Shown: positions 41,691 to 49,197 of the stretch, piece by piece
Numbering within the stretch: the first letter of the stretch is position 1
Layout of the letters: each line of letters opens with the position of its first letter
Assembly (NCBI GenBank): GCA_900545885.1
Contig: URAF01000008.1
Location: 42,952-106,951, forward strand
Direction of reading: 5' to 3'
DNA length: 64,000 nucleotides
Source of the DNA: an uncultured Eubacteriales bacterium
Lineage (GTDB): Bacteria > Bacillota > Clostridia > Christensenellales > CAG-917
Made by a program: the position numbers and the translations under genes
The notes under the pieces: generated by a model
Told to the model about the DNA's origin: nothing
The model's database searches: none
Seen by the model: only the letters and a program-made list of their open reading frames with translations

Positions 41691-41999
41691 ATGTACGCAA
41701 TAGTGAAATGCGGCGGCAAGCAGTACAAAGTCGAGAAAGATATGCTCGTCAAGGTCGAAAAAATCGACGCGGAAGTGGGCGCAAAGGTCGAACTCGAAGT
41801 TCTTATGCTTGCTGACGACAAGGGCAATGTGAAGGCAGGCGCAGACGCAAGCGCGGCGAAAGTCGAGGCTGTTGTCAACGCTCAGGGCAAGTTCCCCAAA
41901 GTCAACGTCTTCCATTACAAACCCAAAAAGCAAATCAGAAAGCGTCAAGGTCATCGTCAGCCCTATACCGAGCTGAAGATTACCGCAATCAAAGGCTGA
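41691..41999 (+). CDS. rplU: Large ribosomal subunit protein bL21
   Basis: 102 residues, full length. Starts MYAIVKCGGKQYKVEKDM and ends with KKQIRKRQGHRQPYTELKI, both diagnostic. It binds 23S rRNA in the large subunit. Strong GAGGAGGT site. It is followed one base later by prp and then rpmA, the standard Bacillota order. Confidence 0.98.
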   Translation: MYAIVKCGGKQYKVEKDMLVKVEKIDAEVGAKVELEVLMLADDKGNVKAGADASAAKVEAVVNAQGKFPKVNVFHYKPKKQIRKRQGHRQPYTELKITAIKG

Positions 42000-42000
42000 A

Positions 42001-42330
42001 ATGACGACGGTCAGGTTTTTCAGGCGCGACGGTAAGTTTGTCGGTGTGAGCTGCGAAGGTCACACGGAGTACGCGGAAAGCGGAAGCGACATCGTTTGCG
42101 CGGCGTTGAGTTCGGTAGTGCAGACGGCTGTACTCGGACTTATGCAGGTGGCAGGCATCAACGTTGATTACAGCGTCGATGAAAAGGAAGGCGCGCTCAA
42201 AGCGAAACTTCCCGAAAAGTTGACGGAAAGACAATCGCACGATGCAGACGTCATACTGAAAACCGCCTATCTCGGGGCGTCCGACCTCTATGAACAATTT
42301 TCGGACTTCATTAATTTGGAGGTACAATAA
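42001..42330 (+). CDS. prp: Ribosomal-processing cysteine protease Prp
   Basis: 109 residues. The catalytic dyad is visible as His in CEGHTEYA (about residue 21) and Cys in DIVCAALSSVVQTA (about 34). Prp removes the N-terminal extension of bL27 before ribosome assembly, and this genome's bL27, encoded next, has such an extension. The location between rplU and rpmA is the signature context. One base separates it from rplU. Confidence 0.95.
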   Translation: MTTVRFFRRDGKFVGVSCEGHTEYAESGSDIVCAALSSVVQTAVLGLMQVAGINVDYSVDEKEGALKAKLPEKLTERQSHDADVILKTAYLGASDLYEQFSDFINLEVQ

Positions 42331-42331
42331 G

Positions 42332-42607
42332 ATGTTTATAAAAATTCAATTGTTCGCTCACAAAAAAGGAACGGGTTCCTCTCACAACGGTCGCGAGAGC
42401 GCGGCGAAGAGACTGGGGCCCAAGCGTGCCGACGGACAATTCGTGCTGGCAGGTAACATTCTCGTTCGTCAACGCGGCACCAAATTCCATCCCGGCAACA
42501 ACGTCGGTATCGGCAAAGACGACACACTGTTCGCACTTGTCGACGGCGTGGTGAGATTCGAACGCAAAGGCAAAGACCAAAAACAAGTTTCTGTTTACGC
42601 AGACTAA
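42332..42607 (+). CDS. rpmA: Large ribosomal subunit protein bL27 precursor
   Basis: 91 residues from ATG 42332, which follows GGAGG. The mature protein begins at AHKKGTGSSHNGRES; before it is an 8-residue extension MFIKIQLF ending in Phe, the Prp cleavage site. The rest (GNILVRQRGTKFHPGNNVGI) is typical bL27. Its processed N-terminus reaches the peptidyl-transferase centre. In-frame codons further upstream belong to the end of prp and are not part of the protein. A terminator follows at once. Confidence 0.98.
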   Translation: MFIKIQLFAHKKGTGSSHNGRESAAKRLGPKRADGQFVLAGNILVRQRGTKFHPGNNVGIGKDDTLFALVDGVVRFERKGKDQKQVSVYAD

Positions 42608-42611
42608 TCGC

Positions 42612-42640
42612 AAAGCCGAGGTAGCCCCTCGGCTTTTTTG
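42612..42640 (+). terminator. Terminator of the rplU operon
   Basis: Stem AAAGCCGAGG / CCTCGGCTTT with six T. The T run ends four bases before the next gene's ATG. Confidence 0.9.
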
Positions 42641-42643
42641 TTT

Positions 42644-43459
42644 ATGAAATTCGATATCGAAAAAACTCCGACTTTCAACCTTTCGCAAACCCTCAACTGC
42701 GGGCAGGTTTTCCGTTTTCGCGAGGAAGGGGAGAGGACGGAACTTTTCGCGCTCGTACACAAAGCCGAAATAACCGAACGCGCCGACCGCTACGAAGTGG
42801 AGTGCGACGACGCCGATTTTTTCAAAAAATATCTTGATTTTGACACAAACTATGATATAATACAGTTGAAAACGCAGGATAAAGGGCTTGTTTCGGCGGC
42901 AATCGAATTTGGAAGAGGGATACATATTTTACGGCAGTCGCCTTACGAAACCGTTTTTTCTTTCCTCGTTTCGCAGAACAATCACATTCCGAGAATAAAA
43001 GGTATCATCGAGAAGATGTGCTCGGGGCTTGGCAAGGATATGGGCGGATATTACGCGTTTCCGACCGTTGACGCGCTTGCGTCCGTCGGGGAAGAGTATT
43101 ACGCTTCAATCGGTGCGGGATACCGTGCGGCGTACCTTGCGACAACGGCTCGCACGCTTGCGTCCGTCAACCTCGACGACTGGCGCGGACTTCCGACCGA
43201 CGCTCTTCGCGAAAAACTCGTTGCGCTCCACGGCGTGGGAAGAAAAGTCGCAGACTGTATTCTGCTTTTCGGGTTTAACCGCTTCGACGTTTTCCCCGTC
43301 GATACCTGGATACGCAAGGTTTTTGCCGATACGTACGGCGATATGCCCGCCGACAAACTTTCCAAATTGCTCGTTGAAAAGTACGGCGAATACTCGGGTT
43401 TTGTCCAACAGTGGCTGTTCTTTTACAAGCGCGAAGAAAAAATATCGCGTAAAGTCTAG
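42644..43459 (+). CDS. ogg: 8-oxoguanine DNA glycosylase (OGG1-type HhH-GPD)
   Basis: 271 residues. The N-terminal domain begins FNLSQTLNCGQVFRF, as in OGG1-like and AlkA-like enzymes. The helix-hairpin-helix LHGVGRKVADCILLFG has the catalytic Lys (in GRKVAD), and PVDTW has the catalytic Asp. SFLVSQNNHIPRIKGII is the usual start of the HhH-GPD core. It should excise oxidised guanine and cut the abasic site. The ATG lies right behind the rpmA terminator with no own promoter evident, so expression probably relies on read-through. A TTG two codons upstream overlaps the T run. Confidence 0.92.
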   Translation: MKFDIEKTPTFNLSQTLNCGQVFRFREEGERTELFALVHKAEITERADRYEVECDDADFFKKYLDFDTNYDIIQLKTQDKGLVSAAIEFGRGIHILRQSPYETVFSFLVSQNNHIPRIKGIIEKMCSGLGKDMGGYYAFPTVDALASVGEEYYASIGAGYRAAYLATTARTLASVNLDDWRGLPTDALREKLVALHGVGRKVADCILLFGFNRFDVFPVDTWIRKVFADTYGDMPADKLSKLLVEKYGEYSGFVQQWLFFYKREEKISRKV

Positions 43460-43540
43460 ACAAATTTATACTTATATTATATAGTATAGATAAGTAAAAT
43501 CATATTGATAATTGCGGTCACCGCAAGAAAGGAGAAGATT

Positions 43541-44185
43541 ATGGCAACAACTAAAAAGTATGTGGTTCTCGCCGATATCGAGAGTATCAGAGTTCCGTTC
43601 GGTGTTTTTGCCGCCGCGCTTGAAGAACTTTCCAACTTCGGCGAAATCGCCGGTTGCAAGTTCTACGGCTATTCCGCAAAACGTACCAAGGATTACGGTG
43701 AGTTCATTCAGGAAAACAGCTACGACGCGCTTTCCGCTCTTCCCAAAAAGAGAAAAGGCAAACTCGACCTCCGTCAGGTTATCGACGCTGCCAGACTTGC
43801 CCAGTTCCCCAACATCGACGGTTTCTTCCTCATCTACGGCAAGGGCGACATCACGCCTCTCATCTCTTATCTCAAAGGTTACGGCAAAGACGTCATAGCC
43901 GGTGTTCTCGAACCCGATAAGAACAGCGCACTCTGCAACAAGGTCATCACCCTCGACCTCAATGCGGCTGTCCAGACCGTTCTGCCCAGCGGCTACAAGA
44001 AAGTCGTTCCCGGCGAAGTCGTCGAGAAGCCCAAGAAAGCTCCCGCAGCACCCAAAGCGGCACCCGCTCAGCCCGCGGCACAGGCTGCTCCCGCACAACC
44101 CGCAGCAGGCGCAAGTGCAGAAGACGCCCAGTTCGCAATGCTAATGGAGCAATTCAACAAGATTATCGCCGGTTCCGACGAGTAA
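43541..44185 (+). CDS. NYN-domain (PIN-like) putative ribonuclease with Ala/Pro-rich tail
   Basis: 214 residues. The first ~150 form a NYN/LabA-like fold with acidic residues at the usual places: VVLADIESI, KLDLRQVIDAARLA, LIYGKGDITPLISYLK. The first motif has Ser where many relatives carry Asn (DxxN). A low-complexity Ala/Pro/Lys/Gln linker follows (about 165-197), then a short helix QFAMLMEQFNKIIAG that could be a docking peptide. Members are metal-dependent nucleases or RNA-binding proteins. Start ATG 43541 follows AAAGGAG. It stands alone between ogg and the oxidoreductase operon. Catalytic activity is not certain. Confidence 0.78.
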   Translation: MATTKKYVVLADIESIRVPFGVFAAALEELSNFGEIAGCKFYGYSAKRTKDYGEFIQENSYDALSALPKKRKGKLDLRQVIDAARLAQFPNIDGFFLIYGKGDITPLISYLKGYGKDVIAGVLEPDKNSALCNKVITLDLNAAVQTVLPSGYKKVVPGEVVEKPKKAPAAPKAAPAQPAAQAAPAQPAAGASAEDAQFAMLMEQFNKIIAGSDE

Positions 44186-44216
44186 TTTGCTGATGCTTTA
44201 ATCTAACGAAAAATTC

Positions 44217-44244
44217 TTTAGTGCACCAGCAATGGTGCACTAAA
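44217..44244. terminator. Symmetric hairpin between the NYN gene and the oxidoreductase operon
   Basis: Perfect 11-bp stem TTTAGTGCACC / GGTGCACTAAA with loop AGCAAT. A short A run precedes it and no T run follows on the plus strand, so it may be a weak terminator or a control hairpin 20 bases before the first gene of the operon. Confidence 0.5.
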
Positions 44245-44263
44245 ATCAATATTAGAGGTTTTT

Positions 44264-44470
44264 ATGGCTAAACTCACTATCAACAAGGAGGCTTGCAAAG
44301 GTTGCGGGCTCTGCGTTACGGCGTGCCCGAAGGGTATCCTCCAAGTCTCGAAAACCGTAAGTAACAATCAGGGCTACTTCGTCGTCGAAGAACTCGCCCC
44401 CGAAAAATGCATTGCTTGCGCGTTCTGCGCCACTATGTGTCCCGACTGCGTTATAAAGGTGGAGAAGTAA
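44264..44470 (+). CDS. 2-oxoacid:ferredoxin oxidoreductase, ferredoxin-like delta subunit
   Basis: 68 residues with two [4Fe-4S] motifs: CKGCGLCVTACP and CIACAFCATMCP. It passes electrons from the thiamine enzyme to soluble ferredoxin. It is the first of four genes with one-base gaps, the layout of VOR/KOR complexes in anaerobes. Start follows AGAGG. The CysxxCysxxCysxxxCysPro pattern is complete in both halves. Confidence 0.95.
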   Translation: MAKLTINKEACKGCGLCVTACPKGILQVSKTVSNNQGYFVVEELAPEKCIACAFCATMCPDCVIKVEK

Positions 44471-44471
44471 T

Positions 44472-45533
44472 ATGGCTGAAAGAAAACTTATGAAAGGCAA
44501 CGAAGCAATAGCCGAAGCCGCCATCCGTGGCGGTTGCCGCTTTTATGCCGGCTATCCCATCACGCCCCAGAACGAAATCCCCGAATATATGAGCTGGCGT
44601 TTGCCTCAGGTCGGCGGTCACTTCATTCAGGCGGAAAGCGAAATCGCCGCTATCAATATGGTGTACGGTTCCGCAGGCGCGGGCGGCAGAGCAATGACCA
44701 GCTCGTCAAGCCCCGGCGTCAGCCTTAAACAGGAAGGCATCTCCTATATCTGCGGTGCCGAACTGCCTTGCGTCATCATCAACATGGTTCGTTCCGGACC
44801 CGGCCTCGGCGGCATTCAGCCTGCACAAGGCGACTACTTCCAGGCGGTCAAAGGCGGCGGACACGGCGACTATAAAATGCTCGTTTACGGACCTTGCTCC
44901 GTTCAGGAGTGCGTAAACCTCGTCTACGACGCGTTCGACAAAGCGGAAAAATACCGTCTGCCCGTTATGATACTCGGCGACGGCATGCTCGGTCAGATTA
45001 TGGAAGCGGTTACGCTCCCCGAAATGAAAGACCCCGCGACCTTCCCCAAGAAAGAGTGGGCGACCACTGGCGAAGGTTTCGGCGCAAACCGCAGAATTAT
45101 CAATTCGCTGTACATCGTTCCCGACGAACTCGAAGATATGAACCATAAACTTCAAAAAGTTTATGACAATATGTGCGAAAACGAAACCATGTACGAAGAG
45201 TACCGCACCGAGGACGCAGAACTCATCATCACCGCGTACGGCACCGTCGCGCGTATCGCAAAAAGCGCGGTCGACCTCCTGCGTGAACAGGGCGTCAAGG
45301 CAGGTTTGTTCCGTCCTATCACTCTTTATCCTTTCCCCAACGCCGCTCTCGACAAACTCGCGGCAAAGGAAAGCGTCAAGGAGTTTATCACGGTCGAACT
45401 TTCCATGGGACAGTACATCGAGGACGTCAAACTCGTCGTCGAAGGCAGAAAACCCGTCAAGTTCTTCAACAGAACGGGCGGTAACGTTATGACTCCCGAA
45501 GATATCGTCGGGTTCGCAAGCAAGGAGGCGTAA
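44472..45533 (+). CDS. vorB: 2-oxoacid:ferredoxin oxidoreductase, alpha subunit
   Basis: 353 residues. The pyrimidine-domain start GNEAIAEAAIRGGCRFYAG followed by YPITPQNEI and HFIQAESEIAAINM is typical of VorB/KorA/PorA. The enzyme oxidatively decarboxylates a branched-chain 2-oxoacid or 2-oxoglutarate to the acyl-CoA, reducing ferredoxin. The reaction is reversible. The split four-gene form and lack of a gamma fusion to alpha favour the VOR branch, but specificity cannot be settled from sequence. One-base gaps to both neighbours. Confidence 0.9.
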   Translation: MAERKLMKGNEAIAEAAIRGGCRFYAGYPITPQNEIPEYMSWRLPQVGGHFIQAESEIAAINMVYGSAGAGGRAMTSSSSPGVSLKQEGISYICGAELPCVIINMVRSGPGLGGIQPAQGDYFQAVKGGGHGDYKMLVYGPCSVQECVNLVYDAFDKAEKYRLPVMILGDGMLGQIMEAVTLPEMKDPATFPKKEWATTGEGFGANRRIINSLYIVPDELEDMNHKLQKVYDNMCENETMYEEYRTEDAELIITAYGTVARIAKSAVDLLREQGVKAGLFRPITLYPFPNAALDKLAAKESVKEFITVELSMGQYIEDVKLVVEGRKPVKFFNRTGGNVMTPEDIVGFASKEA

Positions 45534-45534
45534 T

Positions 45535-46272
45535 ATGGCAGTCGTATTCCAAAAAACCGAAATGCTCACCGACACTCCGTTGCACTATTGCCCCGGTTGC
45601 ACCCACGGCATCGCGCACAGACTCGTCGCTGAGGCTCTCGAAGAACTCAATCTCAAAGGCAGAGTAGTCGGCATCGCTCCCGTAGGTTGCGCGGTGTTCG
45701 CTTACAAATATTTCAACTGCGATATGCAGGAAGCAGCTCACGGCAGAGCTCCCGCGGTCGCAACGGGTATCAAACTCACCAACCCCGACAACATCGTCTT
45801 CGCGTATCAGGGCGACGGCGACCTCGCGTCCATCGGTATGGCGGAAATCGTCCACGCCGCGGCAAGAGGTATGAACATCACCGTCATCTTCATCAACAAC
45901 GCGATTTACGGTATGACGGGCGGTCAGATGGCACCCACCACGTTGCTTGGACAGAAAGCCACCACCTGCCCCGCAGGTCGTGACGCCAAAGTCAACGGCA
46001 ATCCTATCCGTATGAGCGAAATGCTTGCAACTCTGGACGGACCGAGCTACATTGCGCGTTGCTCGCTTGCCGACGTTGCAAACATCAAGAAAGCAAAGAA
46101 AGCAATCGTCAAAGCCTTCAAGAACCAGATGGAAGGCAAAGGCTTCTCCTTTGTCGAACTGCTTTCCACTTGCCCCACCAACTGGCATATGTCCCCCGTC
46201 AAAGCTCTCGATTACGTCAAGAACGAAATGACGGCGCAATATCCTCTCGGCGTTTTCAAGGAGGTAGAATAA
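45535..46272 (+). CDS. vorA: 2-oxoacid:ferredoxin oxidoreductase, thiamine-binding beta subunit
   Basis: 245 residues. YCPGCTHGIAHRLVAEALEE is the conserved start and GDGDLASIGMAEIVHAAARG, followed by NAIYGMTGGQM, is the thiamine diphosphate/Mg2+ motif (GDG...NN). VGCAVFAYKYFNCDM supplies the additional Cys-containing loop. It sits between the alpha and gamma genes with a one-base gap on each side, confirming a single complex. Confidence 0.93.
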   Translation: MAVVFQKTEMLTDTPLHYCPGCTHGIAHRLVAEALEELNLKGRVVGIAPVGCAVFAYKYFNCDMQEAAHGRAPAVATGIKLTNPDNIVFAYQGDGDLASIGMAEIVHAAARGMNITVIFINNAIYGMTGGQMAPTTLLGQKATTCPAGRDAKVNGNPIRMSEMLATLDGPSYIARCSLADVANIKKAKKAIVKAFKNQMEGKGFSFVELLSTCPTNWHMSPVKALDYVKNEMTAQYPLGVFKEVE

Positions 46273-46273
46273 T

Positions 46274-46801
46274 ATGGAAAAAGTCATAGTCGCAGGTTTC
46301 GGCGGACAGGGCGTTCTGTCCCTCGGTCAAATGCTTGCTTATGCTGCAATGTATGAAAATATGGCGGCAACTTGGCTTCCGTCCTACGGCCCCGAAATGC
46401 GCGGAGGTACGGCGAACTGTTCCGTCGTTCTCGACGAAAAGGAAGTGGCGTCCCCGATTATCGCCGTTCCCGATTGCCTGATTGCAATGAACACCCCCAG
46501 CCTTCTCAAATTCCAGGACAAGGTCAAGGAAGGCGGACTGGTCATTATCAACAGTTCTCTGATTTCCGAGAAATGCAACCGTGACGATGTCAGAGTGTAC
46601 TACGTCGAAGCAAACAAAGTCGCGCACGAAGTAGGCAACGACAAAGCGTCCAACCTCGTCGTTCTCGGCGCGTACATCAAGCTGTCGGGCGTGTTCCCCA
46701 AACAGGTTATGCTGGACACCATCGCAAAGGTATTTGCGTCCAAGCCCCAGTTCATACCGTCTAACCAGGCTTGCTTCGAAGCAGGTTACAACCTGTTCTG
46801 A
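46274..46801 (+). CDS. vorC: 2-oxoacid:ferredoxin oxidoreductase, gamma subunit
   Basis: 175 residues. VAGFGGQGVLSLGQMLAYA and WLPSYGPEMRGGTANCSVV are the family signatures of the gamma domain that contacts coenzyme A. It closes the four-gene operon; a terminator follows in 31 bases. The fused versions in other organisms carry this as an extra domain, so the separate gene is normal for clostridia and archaea. Confidence 0.93.
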   Translation: MEKVIVAGFGGQGVLSLGQMLAYAAMYENMAATWLPSYGPEMRGGTANCSVVLDEKEVASPIIAVPDCLIAMNTPSLLKFQDKVKEGGLVIINSSLISEKCNRDDVRVYYVEANKVAHEVGNDKASNLVVLGAYIKLSGVFPKQVMLDTIAKVFASKPQFIPSNQACFEAGYNLF

Positions 46802-46831
46802 AATCAGACGACAAATCGAATGTCAAATAAC

Positions 46832-46858
46832 AAATCCCCGCTTTTCGGCGGGGATTTT
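46832..46858 (+). terminator. Terminator of the oxidoreductase operon
   Basis: Stem AAATCCCCGC / GCGGGGATTT (loop TTTTCG), with a T-rich tail. Confidence 0.85.
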
Positions 46859-46879
46859 GATTTTGTGTCAAAGGGTAGC

Positions 46880-46891
46880 GGGGGGGGGGGG
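46880..46891. repeat. Homopolymer of 12 G
   Basis: Twelve consecutive G (12 C on the minus strand) just beyond the stop of the minus-strand gene 46903..47244. It is much longer than any other run of G in the window. Confidence 0.95.
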
Positions 46892-46902
46892 TAATGTTCG
46901 CC

Positions 46903-47244
46903 TCACATGAAAGTGAATATCATATTCAAGGTTATAAGCGTAAGCAACATTATCACAGTAGGTGCAAGAATTCTGTTGCGCGTAAACCATGCCCGTGGTT
47001 TTATGTCTTTGTGGTTATGAAAGAATAAGCCGAGTATGTGGTTATAATAAAAGTCGGCAAAATATGGCAAAAATGCAAGCAATGCGGCTCCTAAGAGATA
47101 TAAAAATCCCATTAATATTTCAACTGCCACGACGACAGAATTATGAAACGAAAAATTTGTGAACGCACAGATTGCGCTCATGATATATGCCGCAAGCATA
47201 AGAATAAAGGAAAGGATTCGCTTTGGGACTTCATTGGATTTCAT
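46903..47244 (-). CDS. Small membrane protein of unknown function
   Basis: 113 residues with four hydrophobic segments (about 10-27, 34-58, 61-72 and 93-112) and His/Lys-rich loops (FFHNHKDIKPRAW). No family recognised. Its start overlaps the stop of the upstream gene by four bases, and that gene in turn overlaps folA, so all belong to the thyA-folA transcript. A 12-G tract lies directly behind its stop. Confidence 0.65.
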   Translation of the reverse strand: MKSNEVPKRILSFILMLAAYIMSAICAFTNFSFHNSVVVAVEILMGFLYLLGAALLAFLPYFADFYYNHILGLFFHNHKDIKPRAWFTRNRILAPTVIMLLTLITLNMIFTFM

Positions 47245-47771
47245 TGCAATATCCTCCCTTTGATCGATACGAGTCGTATAAAGAACCGTTGACTTCCTCC
47301 TGGTATGTTCGCAAACTCGAATTCAGTGGTTACGGTTGTTTCCTGATTGGCTGTAAGTATACAGTCAAGAGTCACTTCTTTGGTGACGAACTGGCTCATG
47401 CAAGTTATTTCGAAAACGGCAGTCAGAACTATCTTGTTTTCACTCGTAGAGCGGACTTTGAAGCTCATGGTGCATTTTTCATCGTATACCTGCGCGCTAA
47501 CGTCATTTTCATAATCGAGATATTTGGCGTAGTTGTCTTCCGTAAGTTTAGTAGCCTTTATACCGGGCATAACTGAAAAAGTGAATATGGTGACAATAAG
47601 GCAAATTACGAAAAGAATTACAGCAAATCCAAGTGTGAAGTTGACCGAAACGGCATTTTTTACAACATCCGGAGCACCTGATTTGAGATCAAAATTGCTG
47701 CCTTCGTCAAAATTCGGCGTTGGATCGTCGTTGTTAAAATAATTGTTGTTGTCGTTATCGTCCTGATACAT
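47241..47771 (-). CDS. Membrane protein with Asn/Asp-rich N-terminus and an extracellular beta domain
   Basis: 176 residues. The first ~45 residues are low-complexity Asn/Asp (YQDDNDNNNYFNNDDP). A single membrane helix follows (VNFTLGFAVILFVICLIVTI), then a ~115-residue soluble domain with alternating beta pattern. No family recognised. Start ATG 47771 has GGAGG ten bases upstream, inside the end of folA; a TTG 15 bases earlier lacks one. The disordered acidic head would be cytoplasmic and the beta domain outside. It is co-transcribed with folA. Confidence 0.68.
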   Translation of the reverse strand: MYQDDNDNNNYFNNDDPTPNFDEGSNFDLKSGAPDVVKNAVSVNFTLGFAVILFVICLIVTIFTFSVMPGIKATKLTEDNYAKYLDYENDVSAQVYDEKCTMSFKVRSTSENKIVLTAVFEITCMSQFVTKEVTLDCILTANQETTVTTEFEFANIPGGSQRFFIRLVSIKGRILQ

Positions 47772-48285
47772 TGGCGGCCTCCGCAACTTTGTTGTTACGG
47801 TAGATGCAAAAAGTCATCGTGTAGCCGCTGTCCGTAACGGGTTCCGACTCCTCGACGAGTTCCCATTCGGGTTTGTTGTCGAGGTTTTCGTAAAAGACTT
47901 GTGCGCCGCCTGTTGCGCGCACTTTTGTTATTATGGCTTCCGAGCAATAGGGCAGAAGTGTGCGGTACATCATTGCGCCGCCGATTACGTAAACTTCGTC
48001 GGCGGGATATTCGGAAACCTTTTTGAGAAGTTCGTCGAGCGAACGAACGAGAATATATCCTTTTTTTTCGGCGTCTTCGTCTTTGCCGTCGGGATTGAGC
48101 ACGATATTGACGCGGTTTTTGAGGGGCATACCGCCCGGCAGAGAGAGCAGAGTGTTGCTTCCCATCACTACGGTTTTGCCGCGCGTGTTCTCGACGAAAT
48201 GCCGCATATCGGCTTTAATGTCGAAGAGCAAATCGTTGTTTTTTCCTATACCCCATTCGGAGTCCACTGCAACAATACTTTTCAT
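47755..48285 (-). CDS. folA: Dihydrofolate reductase
   Basis: 176 residues. MKSIVAVDSEWGIGKNNDLL is the N-terminal folate/NADPH region, though Ser-Glu-Trp occurs where Asn-Gly/Arg is frequent. GKTVVMGSNTLLSLP and VYVIGGAMMYRTLLPYC are the nicotinamide and adenine sites, with catalytic Asp in DIKADMRHF. It regenerates tetrahydrofolate after thymidylate synthesis, so its place 43 bases after thyA makes functional sense. Start follows AAAGGAAAA. Confidence 0.95.
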   Translation of the reverse strand: MKSIVAVDSEWGIGKNNDLLFDIKADMRHFVENTRGKTVVMGSNTLLSLPGGMPLKNRVNIVLNPDGKDEDAEKKGYILVRSLDELLKKVSEYPADEVYVIGGAMMYRTLLPYCSEAIITKVRATGGAQVFYENLDNKPEWELVEESEPVTDSGYTMTFCIYRNNKVAEAANVSGR

Positions 48286-48328
48286 ATTTTTCCTTTACCT
48301 GACGTTTCCGACGCGGGTTCTGGTGCCG

Positions 48329-49159
48329 TTAAACCGCGACCTCGATTTTGTCTTTGAGCGGCGTCCATTCGTAGCCTTCGAGTTCGAAGTCGTCCACCGT
48401 GAAATCGTAGAAATTCTTTATTTCGGGGTTCATCTTGAATTTCGGTGCGTTAAACTGCGGATTTTGCAATATTTTCTCTACAATCGGCACGTGGCGGTCG
48501 TAGATGTGCGCGTCCGCTATGACGTGTACGAATTCGCCGACTTCCAGTCCGCTGACTTGTGCCATCATATGAACGAGCACGGCGTATTGTACCACGTTCC
48601 AGTTGTTGGCGGTAAGCGTGTCCTGCGAGCGTTGGTTGAGTATGGCGTTAAGACGGTTGCCCGTCACGTTGAACGTCATAGAATACGCGCAGGGATAGAG
48701 GTTCATTTCGTGCAGGTCGGCGAAATTGTAGATGTTGGTCATAATTCTGCGCGACGACGGGTTGTTTTTGAGGTCGTATATCACGCGGTCGACCTGGTCG
48801 AATTCTCCCTCGGGATAGATGTGTTTTATGCCGAGCTGATAGCCGTAGGCTTTGCCTATCGAGCCGTTTTCGTCTGCCCAGCTGTCCCAGATGTGAGAGT
48901 TGAGGTCGTGCACGTTGTTGGACTTCTTCTGCCATATCCAGAGCAGTTCGTCGATTGCCGCTTTGAAGTTGGTTTTGCGCAGGGTTATAATCGGAAATTC
49001 CTCCGCAAGGTTATAGCGGTTGACTATGCAGAATTTCTTGACCGTGTGCGCGGGCGTTCCGTCCAGCCATTTGGGTCTGACGGGCAGGTCGGTGTCCCAT
49101 ACGCCGTTGTCGATTATGTCGCGGCAGGTGTTGATGAATATCTTGTCGGCTATGCTCAT
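48329..49159 (-). CDS. thyA: Thymidylate synthase (ThyA type)
   Basis: 276 residues. Catalytic Cys in LYPCAYSM, phosphate-binding Arg in QRSQD, folate-binding region FVHVIADAHIYDRH, and the N-terminal RKTNFKAAIDELLWIWQKKS are present. It methylates dUMP with methylene-tetrahydrofolate. The segment QRSQDTLTANNWNVVQYAVL has the NNWN form seen in some Bacillota enzymes, in place of the more common PFN. It is paired with folA in an operon and is 38 bases downstream of the GH2 gene on the same strand. Confidence 0.97.
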   Translation of the reverse strand: MSIADKIFINTCRDIIDNGVWDTDLPVRPKWLDGTPAHTVKKFCIVNRYNLAEEFPIITLRKTNFKAAIDELLWIWQKKSNNVHDLNSHIWDSWADENGSIGKAYGYQLGIKHIYPEGEFDQVDRVIYDLKNNPSSRRIMTNIYNFADLHEMNLYPCAYSMTFNVTGNRLNAILNQRSQDTLTANNWNVVQYAVLVHMMAQVSGLEVGEFVHVIADAHIYDRHVPIVEKILQNPQFNAPKFKMNPEIKNFYDFTVDDFELEGYEWTPLKDKIEVAV

Positions 49160-49197
49160 ATCGTTTTGTTTCCTTTGTTGTACGTGCCTTAAACGAG

